This document shows positions 1 through 7,082 of a stretch of DNA of 10,583 nt, piece after piece. The notes beneath the pieces were generated by a model that made no database searches, was not told where the DNA came from, and was given only the letters and a program-made list of their open reading frames with translations. The DNA comes from Methanobacteriota archaeon (lineage in GTDB: Archaea > Thermoplasmatota > Poseidoniia > Poseidoniales > Thalassarchaeaceae). Every line of letters begins with the position of its first letter. The first letter of the stretch is position 1. Where the stretch lies: the NCBI GenBank assembly GCA_002712575.1, contig PATZ01000029.1, positions 9,395 to 19,977 of the forward strand, given 5' to 3'. Made by a program: the position numbers and the translations under genes.

Positions 1-2696
1 TTCAAACATTCGAAATGACTAACGCACTTAGGGCACGTTGTCAACATAATATCTGCTCCAGTGGCTTTTACTTCATCAAATCGTTGTAATCTCAAACCTC
101 TGCTGTTTTCATTACATGACATCATACTTGATACTCCACAACACAATCCATCTTCTTTATTATGCTCCATTTCAACAAGACTGACTCCTTCTACGGATTG
201 TACTAAGTCTCTAGGCTCATCATAGATATTCATCTGTCTACCTATTCTACATGGATCATGATATGTTACTGTAACATCTTCTTCGGTTTGTAATTCCATG
301 TCAAAACCCTTCTCGGTCAGATATTCAGTAGTGTGCATGACCTTCATATCATCTAGTTCATAGTCTAAAGCAAATGTTCTGAAACATTCTGCACATGAAG
401 TTACTAAAGTGTCTATTCCACTTTCGCCAATTTTCTTTTGGTTGTACTGTTTTAATTTTTCAAAAACTTCTGTCAATCCCTGCCACTTCTGGTCATGACC
501 ACAACATTTCAGAAAATCTCTTCCCAAGTATGTCACTTCTTGACCTAGTTCTTCAAATAGAGTAAAAGCAGCAGTTGTAGTTTCCCCAAGATTCATTGTT
601 CCTTCATTAACATGGCTAAAAATCATTTCCTGATCTATGTAATCTACACAACCAGGATAATATCCAACATTTGAATCAATCGGATAATCTTCTGTCGAGA
701 TAAATGCTTCCTCTTCGTCTGCTTCAGCAGCTAATACTGCTTGTAAAACGGTATGTGGTATTTCAGCAGCTGGAGGTCCTCCTACTATCAAATTCCTTCT
801 AATGTCGACATATGAATCATAATCAACTAATTGAGGGCAAGCATTAGTACATGCACTACATGTCAAACATGAATACAGTGGAACTCCATCGTCTTCATTA
901 TTCCATGTATTGTAGATTATATTCAATTTATCTCCTGCGTTAAACAACCTTACAGGACATGCATCATCACATAAGTCACAACCATAACACTTATTCATTT
1001 CCCATTCATATCCTCTTGCCATGCTGCGCATTAACATAAAGACCATTGCTCCCACTCCTAGGCAGGGAATAAATAGTGAATAAATCAATTTAGCATCCAG
1101 ACTTTTAGGATTTTTATGATAAGTAGGATTTTTAACCGCCATCTCTTCTATTTCTTGAATAGTTAGAGTGCTGTCTTCTCTAATTAATGCTGTACCATCT
1201 TCAGCCAATATCAACGGTTGATATGCTATTGCATTATAGTCTGTAATCATAGAAATAGTTTCATTGATCCCTGATGATGTTGTACTGTAATGCAAAATAT
1301 ACGATTCTCCAGAATCTAAATAAATTGTTTCAGTAGTACAAGAATTACCTTCCATATTCCATATGTTCTCTCCTAAGGAGTTTTCTAAACTCATACTTTG
1401 ACTATGCGTCCCAACGCCGTAAGTAGATGTTCTAAAGTTACATCCTATGTCTGTTGGAATTCTATCTACTCCCAAGTCTTCTATAGTGAATGTTTTAGAT
1501 TCTGAAACTGTTCGCTCGAGATTATTAGTATCGCCATTATATGTGAATTCGGACACAGCAGTATTCCTATTTGTTTCAGGATCAGCATGCCCATTAACTC
1601 CTGCAAAATCAATTATTTTATATTTAGTTGGTTGATAAATTCCCCAATTGACCCAATTAGAAGCCGTAATTACACACCAATCTTCATAATCTTCTACTTC
1701 AATTGCCTCCCATACAGATAGCCCAGCGGTTTCAGAATAAGGCAAACAATCATCTTCCCATGCTTCCCATACATTTCCTTTTCCATAATGAACTAAGGTG
1801 TCTTCCGGCTGTTCTTTCATCTCATCTAATTGAGATATACTATCCATTGCACCAAGCCCACCATAATTCCAAAAACCTCCTTCATAAATAGGCCATGTCG
1901 CGGTAGAAATAAGAACCGTTATTATCAAAGTCCCAATTGTAATTTGTTTACCTATCTTTGGATTGACACGGGCTCCCATAGTATTTAGCAAAAATTTTCT
2001 TATTACAAAATAAAGTACTACAAATAAGAAAATTGCCGTTAAAATCCAAGGTATTGCATTAAAAATTGTTGCCGTCCATGGAGCCTGTCGGCCACAGAGA
2101 AAGTTTTGATGTGAATCTATAAAGCAATAGTTAGTCAAATCTTTTGCATACAATTCTAAAAATATATTAATTGAGAAAACAGATATAAACCATACATGCG
2201 CCAAATATGCGGCACCAGCACTTGCAAACCATGGATCTTCAACTCCTCTCTTTTCTCTTTTTCCAATAATGAAAGGAGGTAATGCCAGAATTGCCACTGG
2301 AATACCTGTTATGGCAGCACCCCACCATGCAGCATTCCAGTAAATGAATGGTTGACCGAAGAAATCCCCAATAGGTCCTGCGGGTATTGTATATTGAGGC
2401 AAATATTCTCCCCATCTTAGATATCCATAAGAAAATAAAACATACCAATCAGGAAACACGAATCCGGCTTGTGCAAAAGGATCTGCAGCACTGTGTAATG
2501 GAGGAGGTACGATCCATGAGTAAAAACATATTACCATAATCATACTTGCAAAGATTATTGTATCTCTCAATACTTCTGTTGGCCAAAAAGAATGACCAAC
2601 AAAAACCCTTCTCCTTTCTTGTTCTGCTTCAACAAGTGCATCCCTTTCACTGATATAAGTATCAGCAATCCTTCCAAACCTATCTAATAATCCCAT
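1..2696 (-). CDS. PetD-like cytochrome b C-terminal half fused to HdrD/GlpC-like Fe-S (CCG) module, partial
   Basis: One uninterrupted frame of 898 codons that runs off the left edge, so the C-terminus is missing. The start at 2696 is fixed by TAAGGAG eight bases upstream, lying on the cytochrome b stop codon. Residues 40-232 resemble cytochrome b6f subunit IV: helix at 47-63, quinol-site motif PDWY at 82-85 (PEWY in most families), then helices near 122-144, 158-182 and 211-232. A further helix (251-267) leads to an extracytoplasmic domain of about 270 residues with Cys317, 341, 419 and 453 and no CxxCH. A last helix (537-556) followed by Arg residues returns the chain to the cytoplasm. There follow two ferredoxin motifs (C570/573/576/580 and C610/613/616/620) and two CCG domains (C683, CC731-732, C768/C771; C816, CC852-853, C888/C891), as in HdrD, GlpC and related thiol or flavoenzyme partners. 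Domain assignments are strong; the substrate of the CCG module is unknown. Confidence 0.9.
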   Translation of the reverse strand, partial: MGLLDRFGRIADTYISERDALVEAEQERRRVFVGHSFWPTEVLRDTIIFASMIMVICFYSWIVPPPLHSAADPFAQAGFVFPDWYVLFSYGYLRWGEYLPQYTIPAGPIGDFFGQPFIYWNAAWWGAAITGIPVAILALPPFIIGKREKRGVEDPWFASAGAAYLAHVWFISVFSINIFLELYAKDLTNYCFIDSHQNFLCGRQAPWTATIFNAIPWILTAIFLFVVLYFVIRKFLLNTMGARVNPKIGKQITIGTLIITVLISTATWPIYEGGFWNYGGLGAMDSISQLDEMKEQPEDTLVHYGKGNVWEAWEDDCLPYSETAGLSVWEAIEVEDYEDWCVITASNWVNWGIYQPTKYKIIDFAGVNGHADPETNRNTAVSEFTYNGDTNNLERTVSESKTFTIEDLGVDRIPTDIGCNFRTSTYGVGTHSQSMSLENSLGENIWNMEGNSCTTETIYLDSGESYILHYSTTSSGINETISMITDYNAIAYQPLILAEDGTALIREDSTLTIQEIEEMAVKNPTYHKNPKSLDAKLIYSLFIPCLGVGAMVFMLMRSMARGYEWEMNKCYGCDLCDDACPVRLFNAGDKLNIIYNTWNNEDDGVPLYSCLTCSACTNACPQLVDYDSYVDIRRNLIVGGPPAAEIPHTVLQAVLAAEADEEEAFISTEDYPIDSNVGYYPGCVDYIDQEMIFSHVNEGTMNLGETTTAAFTLFEELGQEVTYLGRDFLKCCGHDQKWQGLTEVFEKLKQYNQKKIGESGIDTLVTSCAECFRTFALDYELDDMKVMHTTEYLTEKGFDMELQTEEDVTVTYHDPCRIGRQMNIYDEPRDLVQSVEGVSLVEMEHNKEDGLCCGVSSMMSCNENSRGLRLQRFDEVKATGADIMLTTCPKCVSHFECL

Positions 2697-2708
2697 TACA
2701 AAATCTCC

Positions 2709-3575
2709 TTAATGTGGTTCAGCAATCCCTTGTACCCAAACGATAAATAGATGAATAAGAATTAATGTTGTAACCAATACAGGCAAAATGAAAACGTGTA
2801 AAAAGTACATTCTTGTGACAGTTTGGCCTGACAATGTAGTTCCTGCAAACAATGCATTAGCCATCCAATCTCCGATTAAAGGTGTCGCAGTTGCCATATT
2901 GATTCCAATCGTCGCAGCACCAAACGCCAAACTATCCCATGGTAGCAAGTATCCTGAGTATCCAAAGAAGATCACGAAAAACATCAAGGCTACTCCAATT
3001 AACCAATTTAATTCTCTTGGATTACGATATGCTCCTGTAAAGTATACTCTACACATGTGTAAGAATACTGCTGCAACCATAAAATGTGTAGTCCAATGAT
3101 GTATTGAACGAATAATATATCCAAACGGTAAAGTGGTCATAATAAATTCCATACTACTATATGCAGGAGTTGGATCACCCTCTCCTCCAGGGACATAATA
3201 TAATCCGAGAATACTTCCTGTTATCACTAATATTATGAAAGCTAAGAATGAGATTCCTCCTAAACAATATAATGGATACCAATACCATATTATTCTTAAT
3301 TTGTATTTTTCAGCATGAGTGAGTGGCATCTGCCTATGGACGCTGTGGAATGCATCCCTACTCATTCCCCAATAGTCCTGTATTCTAAATCTAGTATCTA
3401 ACCATGAAAATGCCCATAAGAATATTTTTTCTGAAAATCCCATTTCACTGGCATTAGATTCTACAGCTCTTAGAATATCTTTTCTAGGCATATCATCTCT
3501 TTCCTTTCGCAATGTAAATGCAACTATAACAACAACTAATGCTATAAATAGCCACAAAAACCAAAATTGAATCAT
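2709..3575 (-). CDS. Cytochrome b, b6-type N-terminal half
   Basis: Carries the four-helix heme-binding core of a bc/b6f complex and ends after helix D, so the cytochrome b is split as in b6f. An added N-terminal helix (about 2-22) precedes the core. Heme ligand pairs are H159/H260 and H173/H275. Fourteen residues separate the two helix-D histidines, the b6f spacing, against thirteen in bc1. C104 in YCLGGIS matches the cysteine of plant b6 (YCLGGIT) that covalently binds heme ci. The LPWD and PRELNW segments are also b6-like. The protein should take electrons from quinol, sending one to the Rieske cluster and one across the membrane through the two b hemes. The start at 3575 has GAGG upstream, and that site overlaps the Rieske stop codon. 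The second half of the cytochrome lies 12 bases downstream in the PetD-CCG fusion. Confidence 0.95.
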   Translation of the reverse strand: MIQFWFLWLFIALVVVIVAFTLRKERDDMPRKDILRAVESNASEMGFSEKIFLWAFSWLDTRFRIQDYWGMSRDAFHSVHRQMPLTHAEKYKLRIIWYWYPLYCLGGISFLAFIILVITGSILGLYYVPGGEGDPTPAYSSMEFIMTTLPFGYIIRSIHHWTTHFMVAAVFLHMCRVYFTGAYRNPRELNWLIGVALMFFVIFFGYSGYLLPWDSLAFGAATIGINMATATPLIGDWMANALFAGTTLSGQTVTRMYFLHVFILPVLVTTLILIHLFIVWVQGIAEPH

Positions 3576-3584
3576 CCTAATACC

Positions 3585-4436
3585 TCATCCACAATATGCA
3601 TACCAATCTTTGAAATCAGGCAATGCTTCTACTACATCACCATTGACTGTAAAAGGTATTAGAGGCATTCCATTTGGAGCAGGGCCTCCGGTTTTTCTGA
3701 TTCCAATAAACTCAAATGGAACACCTTTACCCATGCTATTTTTTTCAATAGCAGTGGGATCGAATCTGCTAGAATGACATATGCAAAAAAGCTTATCTCC
3801 GCCTTCATCAGTTCCACCTGCTGCCCATGTATCTCCGGTGTAATTATTAGTAACTAACTGCCATCCTGGTATACAGCATAAGTGAGGGCATCTTGAGAAA
3901 ATAATTACCATATTGTCATGAATGGATAATGAACTGTATGTATCATCGTCTTCCACTTCTCTTCCAGAACCGATGTATTTTCCTCCAAGATCATACCCAT
4001 CTAAGTATTGAAATCTAGGTTTATCAGACTGGGGAGGTAAATCTTTATTTTCTTCATGAGGAACATAAACAACGTTAACCGGAAGTCCTGACCATACTCC
4101 TTGAGCACCTATCATACCTGTATTTGTGGCAGCTGCTGCTGTTTGAAAAGAACTATAATTCATCGGTTCTAAGTGCTTATCTCCGTACCATGAAGTATCT
4201 TCTGCTCCCGAAGGAACCCAAAATCTTACGGCAGTATCTCCTCCATCAGATTCTGGTTGCCCCATCAATAATGCGGCAAACCCTACACTACCTAAACTAG
4301 CCATAGTGATTAGTCCTGCTGCCGTATTAAATGATAACCTCATAAATTCTCTTCTATCTATCATTTTGATAGATTCATCCTCTACATCAGATTGCGAAGG
4401 AATAGGACGTAATTTAAACTTTCTAGCCATCGTCAT
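3585..4436 (-). CDS. Rieske [2Fe-2S] iron-sulfur protein of a bc/b6f-like complex
   Basis: Electron acceptor from quinol on the outer face of the membrane. Residues 27-34 (DRREFMRL) are a twin-arginine motif followed by one hydrophobic helix (about 37-59), as in Tat-exported Rieske proteins that stay anchored by their signal. The cluster boxes are CPHLCC (C183 and H185 ligands, C188 for the disulfide) and CICHSSRFD (C218 and H221 ligands, C220 for the disulfide). An extra cysteine, C187, replaces the glycine of the usual CTHLGC. The boxes are separated by a long Gly/Asp/Thr-rich loop. The first ATG overlaps the upstream stop as ATGA, but GAGG sits only two bases before it and eight bases before the second ATG (4430), so MARKF is the likelier N-terminus. 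The gene is followed after 9 bases by cytochrome b. Confidence 0.95.
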   Translation of the reverse strand: MTMARKFKLRPIPSQSDVEDESIKMIDRREFMRLSFNTAAGLITMASLGSVGFAALLMGQPESDGGDTAVRFWVPSGAEDTSWYGDKHLEPMNYSSFQTAAAATNTGMIGAQGVWSGLPVNVVYVPHEENKDLPPQSDKPRFQYLDGYDLGGKYIGSGREVEDDDTYSSLSIHDNMVIIFSRCPHLCCIPGWQLVTNNYTGDTWAAGGTDEGGDKLFCICHSSRFDPTAIEKNSMGKGVPFEFIGIRKTGGPAPNGMPLIPFTVNGDVVEALPDFKDWYAYCG

Positions 4437-4882
4437 GCCTCATATTTTTTCCATGCTTCAGTATCATTCTTAGTTATATATTTGTTTCTTCTGTGCTTTA
4501 CAACAACAACATCCGGCATTACATATTTTAAATACACAATTCCCATTATTATTAAAGTAAGTAATGTCATTCCTAAATTAAATGCAAGAATTTGTTGATC
4601 CCAGCGATTGTAAAGTCCATATGATAAGGAACCTGACCAAAATAATGTCCAAAGTATCCCCCATAATCCTACCAGAATTATCAACCACGAATCTCCTGAT
4701 GGCGAGATACTTGCTCTCACAATAGTGCCAGGTTTTGGCATATTAAATACACCATGATCGACCGCCTTTGTATAATTCTCTTCCGATAAATCCACACCTT
4801 CCAAGGCATCTCTAGCCTCTTCAACTGTTATTTTTCCGCTACTGACGTCTCGCAATAGTTTCATTACAACATCGTCTTTCAT
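4433..4882 (-). CDS. Small two-helix membrane protein of the bc-like operon, function unknown
   Basis: A 149-residue protein I cannot assign to a named family. Residues 1-45 are acidic and soluble. A short helical stretch at 8-30 (LRDVSSGKITVEEARDAL) resembles the C-terminal SHOCT or short-oligomerisation helices that begin with G-x-I-T/S-x-E-E-A, but here it lies at the N-terminus. Two membrane helices follow at about 66-90 and 98-122, then a basic tail (KHRRNK), so both ends are probably cytoplasmic. It overlaps its neighbours by four bases on both sides (ATGA), and GAGGTGATC lies upstream of its start. Strict coupling between the CTCH protein and the Rieske gene suggests a structural or assembly subunit of the complex. 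That role is inferred from position only. Confidence 0.8.
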   Translation of the reverse strand: MKDDVVMKLLRDVSSGKITVEEARDALEGVDLSEENYTKAVDHGVFNMPKPGTIVRASISPSGDSWLIILVGLWGILWTLFWSGSLSYGLYNRWDQQILAFNLGMTLLTLIIMGIVYLKYVMPDVVVVKHRRNKYITKNDTEAWKKYEA

Positions 4883-5697
4883 AATTGATCACCTCTTCGG
4901 AGGTGTTTAATTCTTAGTCTTAATAGATTACTACGGCCTTCATAATGCCTTGAAAAACCGTATCTCAAGAAAAATCCGCAAAATACAATCACTAAAATTA
5001 CTGCGCCAAAACCGAGAAGACCTAGCCAATGCGCTCTTAATTTAGCTCCCATGTGGTGTAGATCAACTTCCTCATTTATTGGTGCAGGGGGATTTATATC
5101 TCCATTCCCAGAAAAAATTGTTCTTGTTTTCCCATTATCCTCACCTTCTTCTAGAGTGACACTTAATCTATTCCATCTATCTAAAGCTGAAGGTATTTGG
5201 TCGCCATTGACCGAATTTCCAACAAGCCAGATTGTAACTGGTTCTTCTTCGCTAGCTTCTGGAGAAGTCCAAATAAGATTCCAAGCCCTATCTTCGGTTT
5301 CTGACCCAGATGAAGTGTGAGTCAGGGTACTTTCATCACCTTCCCAATTTTGAACTAAGTTTTCATATCCTTCTGCTGCCGATAGAGTACCACTACTGAC
5401 TCTAATAGAAAAACCTCCTGTTTGCCCTCCACTTAATATGTCTGGGCCACCAATTAATTGGATTTTCATCTCATAATTTGTATTTGTTGAATAATGATAA
5501 GGCACTCCATCTAAAACTATGGTTACCGAATTATCGGGCTCGGAAGCATGACAAGTACATCCCGCAATTGTAACATCTCCTTCATTATTGACATCTCCTC
5601 CAACGCCAGAATGTAATGCTTGACTAGTGCCAGCAATAAACATCAAAATTAGGCTCAAAACCATGAGTCTCTTAGAGAACAAATCCAACCCTTGCAT
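4879..5697 (-). CDS. Secreted, membrane-anchored protein with CTCH motif, first gene of the bc-like operon
   Basis: A 272-residue type I membrane protein. It has a signal peptide (basic KR at 9-10, hydrophobic core 11-24, likely cleavage near SQA 25-27), an extracytoplasmic beta-rich domain, one helix at about 222-243, and a very basic cytoplasmic tail (RLRIKHLRRG). The order of elements resembles the choice-of-anchor V/Reeler-like group: a CxxCH-like site soon after the signal, a Gly-rich GGFSIRV strand, an HTS segment, a W-x-x-x-WTSPEA segment and a GNSVNGD turn. The site here reads CTCH (47-50), one residue shorter than a c-type heme motif, so heme binding is uncertain. No cytochrome c1 or f gene is present, and this protein occupies that place in the operon. 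The start at 5697 has AGAGG upstream. Confidence 0.8.
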   Translation of the reverse strand: MQGLDLFSKRLMVLSLILMFIAGTSQALHSGVGGDVNNEGDVTIAGCTCHASEPDNSVTIVLDGVPYHYSTNTNYEMKIQLIGGPDILSGGQTGGFSIRVSSGTLSAAEGYENLVQNWEGDESTLTHTSSGSETEDRAWNLIWTSPEASEEEPVTIWLVGNSVNGDQIPSALDRWNRLSVTLEEGEDNGKTRTIFSGNGDINPPAPINEEVDLHHMGAKLRAHWLGLLGFGAVILVIVFCGFFLRYGFSRHYEGRSNLLRLRIKHLRRGDQL

Positions 5698-5834
5698 GCT
5701 TTGGCCTCTATAGTAATTACCTCCACATTAAAGGAGGCTATTAAGGTTCCAGTATTGCGCTTTCACACCGCTTAATATTTTATCAATTGTATATATCTCA
5801 GAAACCTAAAATGTTATACCTGCAAGGGAGGGTT
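5698..5834. promoter_or_regulatory. Divergent promoter region between the bc-like operon and the TPR gene
   Basis: Non-coding and AT-rich. On the plus strand, TATATAT at 5790-5796 would place transcription near 5818, just upstream of the GGGAGG preceding the ATG at 5835. On the minus strand, AAATATTAAG (5771-5780) is a possible TATA element, giving a leader of roughly 50 bases before 5697. Within that leader an inverted repeat, CCTCC (5720-5724) and GGAGG (5733-5737), could form a small hairpin with an 8-base loop. Both boxes are assigned by eye; transcription starts have not been seen. Confidence 0.45.
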
Positions 5835-6140
5835 ATGGCTGGCCCTTCTTGGCGGAATATATACGAACTAAATGATGGACAAATTAGAGATTTAGGGCTG
5901 GCCGAAGATCACATGGAATTAATGGAAATTTCTGAAGCAGAATCAATATTATTGAAGCTAATTGACGATAGTCCTGATTGTATTCCTGTCTTGAATGTAA
6001 TGGGTCATATGCAGGGCCGATATTTATCTGACTTTGAGAGTGCCATAAATTATTATGATAAAGTTTTGAAATTAGAACCCGATAATGCTTGGGCAAGAGA
6101 TGAGAGACGTCGTTATCAAAGATATCTCAATTATGATTAG
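5835..6140 (+). CDS. Small TPR-like protein
   Basis: A 101-residue soluble protein. The C-terminal part (about 62-95) reads as a tetratricopeptide repeat: AINYYDKVLKLEPDNAWARDE, with the Ala, Tyr, Leu and Pro positions of the TPR consensus. An earlier helical pair (about 30-60) may be a degenerate first repeat, with EAESILLKLIDDSPDCIPVLNVMGH in the same register. TPRs mediate protein binding, and no partner can be named. I chose the ATG at 5835, preceded by GGGAGG and correctly spaced from a TATA box. A longer TTG reading from 5787 would put the TATA box inside the gene. It lies 33 bases before the FtsZ-family gene, but that gene seems to have its own promoter. Confidence 0.75.
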   Translation: MAGPSWRNIYELNDGQIRDLGLAEDHMELMEISEAESILLKLIDDSPDCIPVLNVMGHMQGRYLSDFESAINYYDKVLKLEPDNAWARDERRRYQRYLNYD

Positions 6141-6152
6141 TATACTATAAAT
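6141..6152 (+). promoter_or_regulatory. TATA box of the FtsZ-family gene
   Basis: TATACTATAAAT lies directly after the TPR gene stop codon. Its core is centred 25 bases before the GTG at 6174, the spacing expected if transcription starts at the first base of the start codon. This supports the GTG as a leaderless start; there is only a weak ribosome binding site. Confidence 0.55.
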
Positions 6153-6173
6153 CTCTATCCTCTATCGGAATGT

Positions 6174-7082
6174 GTGGACCGAAGTACCATATTGATATTA
6201 GGTGCTGGAGGGATAGGTTGTAAGTGGGCTACAAAAGCACATTATAGATGTCCCGAAGGTTCTGCCGATTTACTTCTAATTGATGTCGATAAAGAATCAT
6301 TTTCAGATGCACACGCTGCACATTGTCTCCAGCTATCTTTGGGCGATGAAGACAAAGGTTCTGCTACTCTAAGGAGGATGGCCAAACATCGTTTAAACGA
6401 TGGAATTGGTGATTTTCAGTCATTATTTAATGATTCAGAATTGGTTATAATATTGTCAGGATTAGGGGGAGGGACCGGTTCTGGAATTTCTGCTGAACTA
6501 GCCACCATTGCTAAAAATTCAGATAGCGTAGTTATTACTATTGTTGGTTTACCCTTTGCTGAACAACCCTTTCGCTCTACTATTGCTAAGGATGTTCTAC
6601 CCGAAATAGATAACGCTTCAGATGTATGCATAAAACTTAGTATGGAAAGACTTGCATGGCAGGCAAGAGACCGTAAATCAGACTGGGAATCAGGATCAGA
6701 GTGGATAGAAGAATTAGTAGAAGGTTTAGTGACTACATTGTCCAAGGTAGGAAAAATAAATCTTGATTTGATGGATCTAAAGTCAATAGTCGGTAAGCCA
6801 GGAAATGCTACCTTGGTCGTTGGCACTGGCCTAACTGATGAGCCAGAAAAAGTTGTAAGAGTTGCACAACAATCTCCTCTTTATGATATAGATGTCGAAG
6901 GGGCAAAAGGCTGCTTAATACAAGTTGAAGGTGGACCAGATATGACATTATCACATTTAAATTTAGTTTCCGATGGCTTCTTATCAGTTTTAGATCCTGA
7001 TTGTCAAGTTATTTTGGGTGCTCGTTCTAGCGACGAAATGATCGGTAAACTTCGATTAGTTGCAGTCCTTAGCGGACTTTAA
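6174..7082 (+). CDS. FtsZ-family GTPase, compact and divergent
   Basis: A cytoplasmic GTPase of the tubulin/FtsZ superfamily, 302 residues. Residues 6-17 (ILILGAGGIGCK) form the N-terminal nucleotide-binding loop, equivalent to GGGGCN in FtsZ. GLGGGTGSG at 96-104 is the tubulin signature loop. NLDLMD at 196-201 is the T7 loop that supplies the catalytic aspartates, and both Asp residues are kept. The C-terminal domain matches FtsZ in the GAKGCLIQVEGGPDMTL segment and the DPDCQVILGA strand. It ends right at the folded core, with no disordered tail or C-terminal FtsA/SepF-binding peptide. The sequence is more divergent than a typical archaeal FtsZ1 or FtsZ2, so a paralogue with a regulatory or shape role is possible. 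The start is GTG at 6174. The stop abuts that of the convergent membrane protein gene. Confidence 0.88.
   Translation: MDRSTILILGAGGIGCKWATKAHYRCPEGSADLLLIDVDKESFSDAHAAHCLQLSLGDEDKGSATLRRMAKHRLNDGIGDFQSLFNDSELVIILSGLGGGTGSGISAELATIAKNSDSVVITIVGLPFAEQPFRSTIAKDVLPEIDNASDVCIKLSMERLAWQARDRKSDWESGSEWIEELVEGLVTTLSKVGKINLDLMDLKSIVGKPGNATLVVGTGLTDEPEKVVRVAQQSPLYDIDVEGAKGCLIQVEGGPDMTLSHLNLVSDGFLSVLDPDCQVILGARSSDEMIGKLRLVAVLSGL

Noticed and set aside
1447-1891. Plus-strand reading frames of 62 codons each
   Set aside because: They lie opposite the extracytoplasmic domain of the fusion gene, show no domain, and the opposite strand reads through as one long protein.
1-2696. Possible artefactual fusion by frameshift
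   Set aside because: I translated the whole stretch and found no stop or frame change. The helix topology and the spacing of the second CCG domain (35 and 34 residues) are coherent.
5787-5834. Longer TTG start for the TPR-like protein
   Set aside because: It would include the TATA box in the coding region, while GGGAGG precedes the ATG at 5835.
6416-6826. Minus-strand frame of 136 codons
   Set aside because: It lies opposite the FtsZ-family gene, whose GTPase loops are clear.
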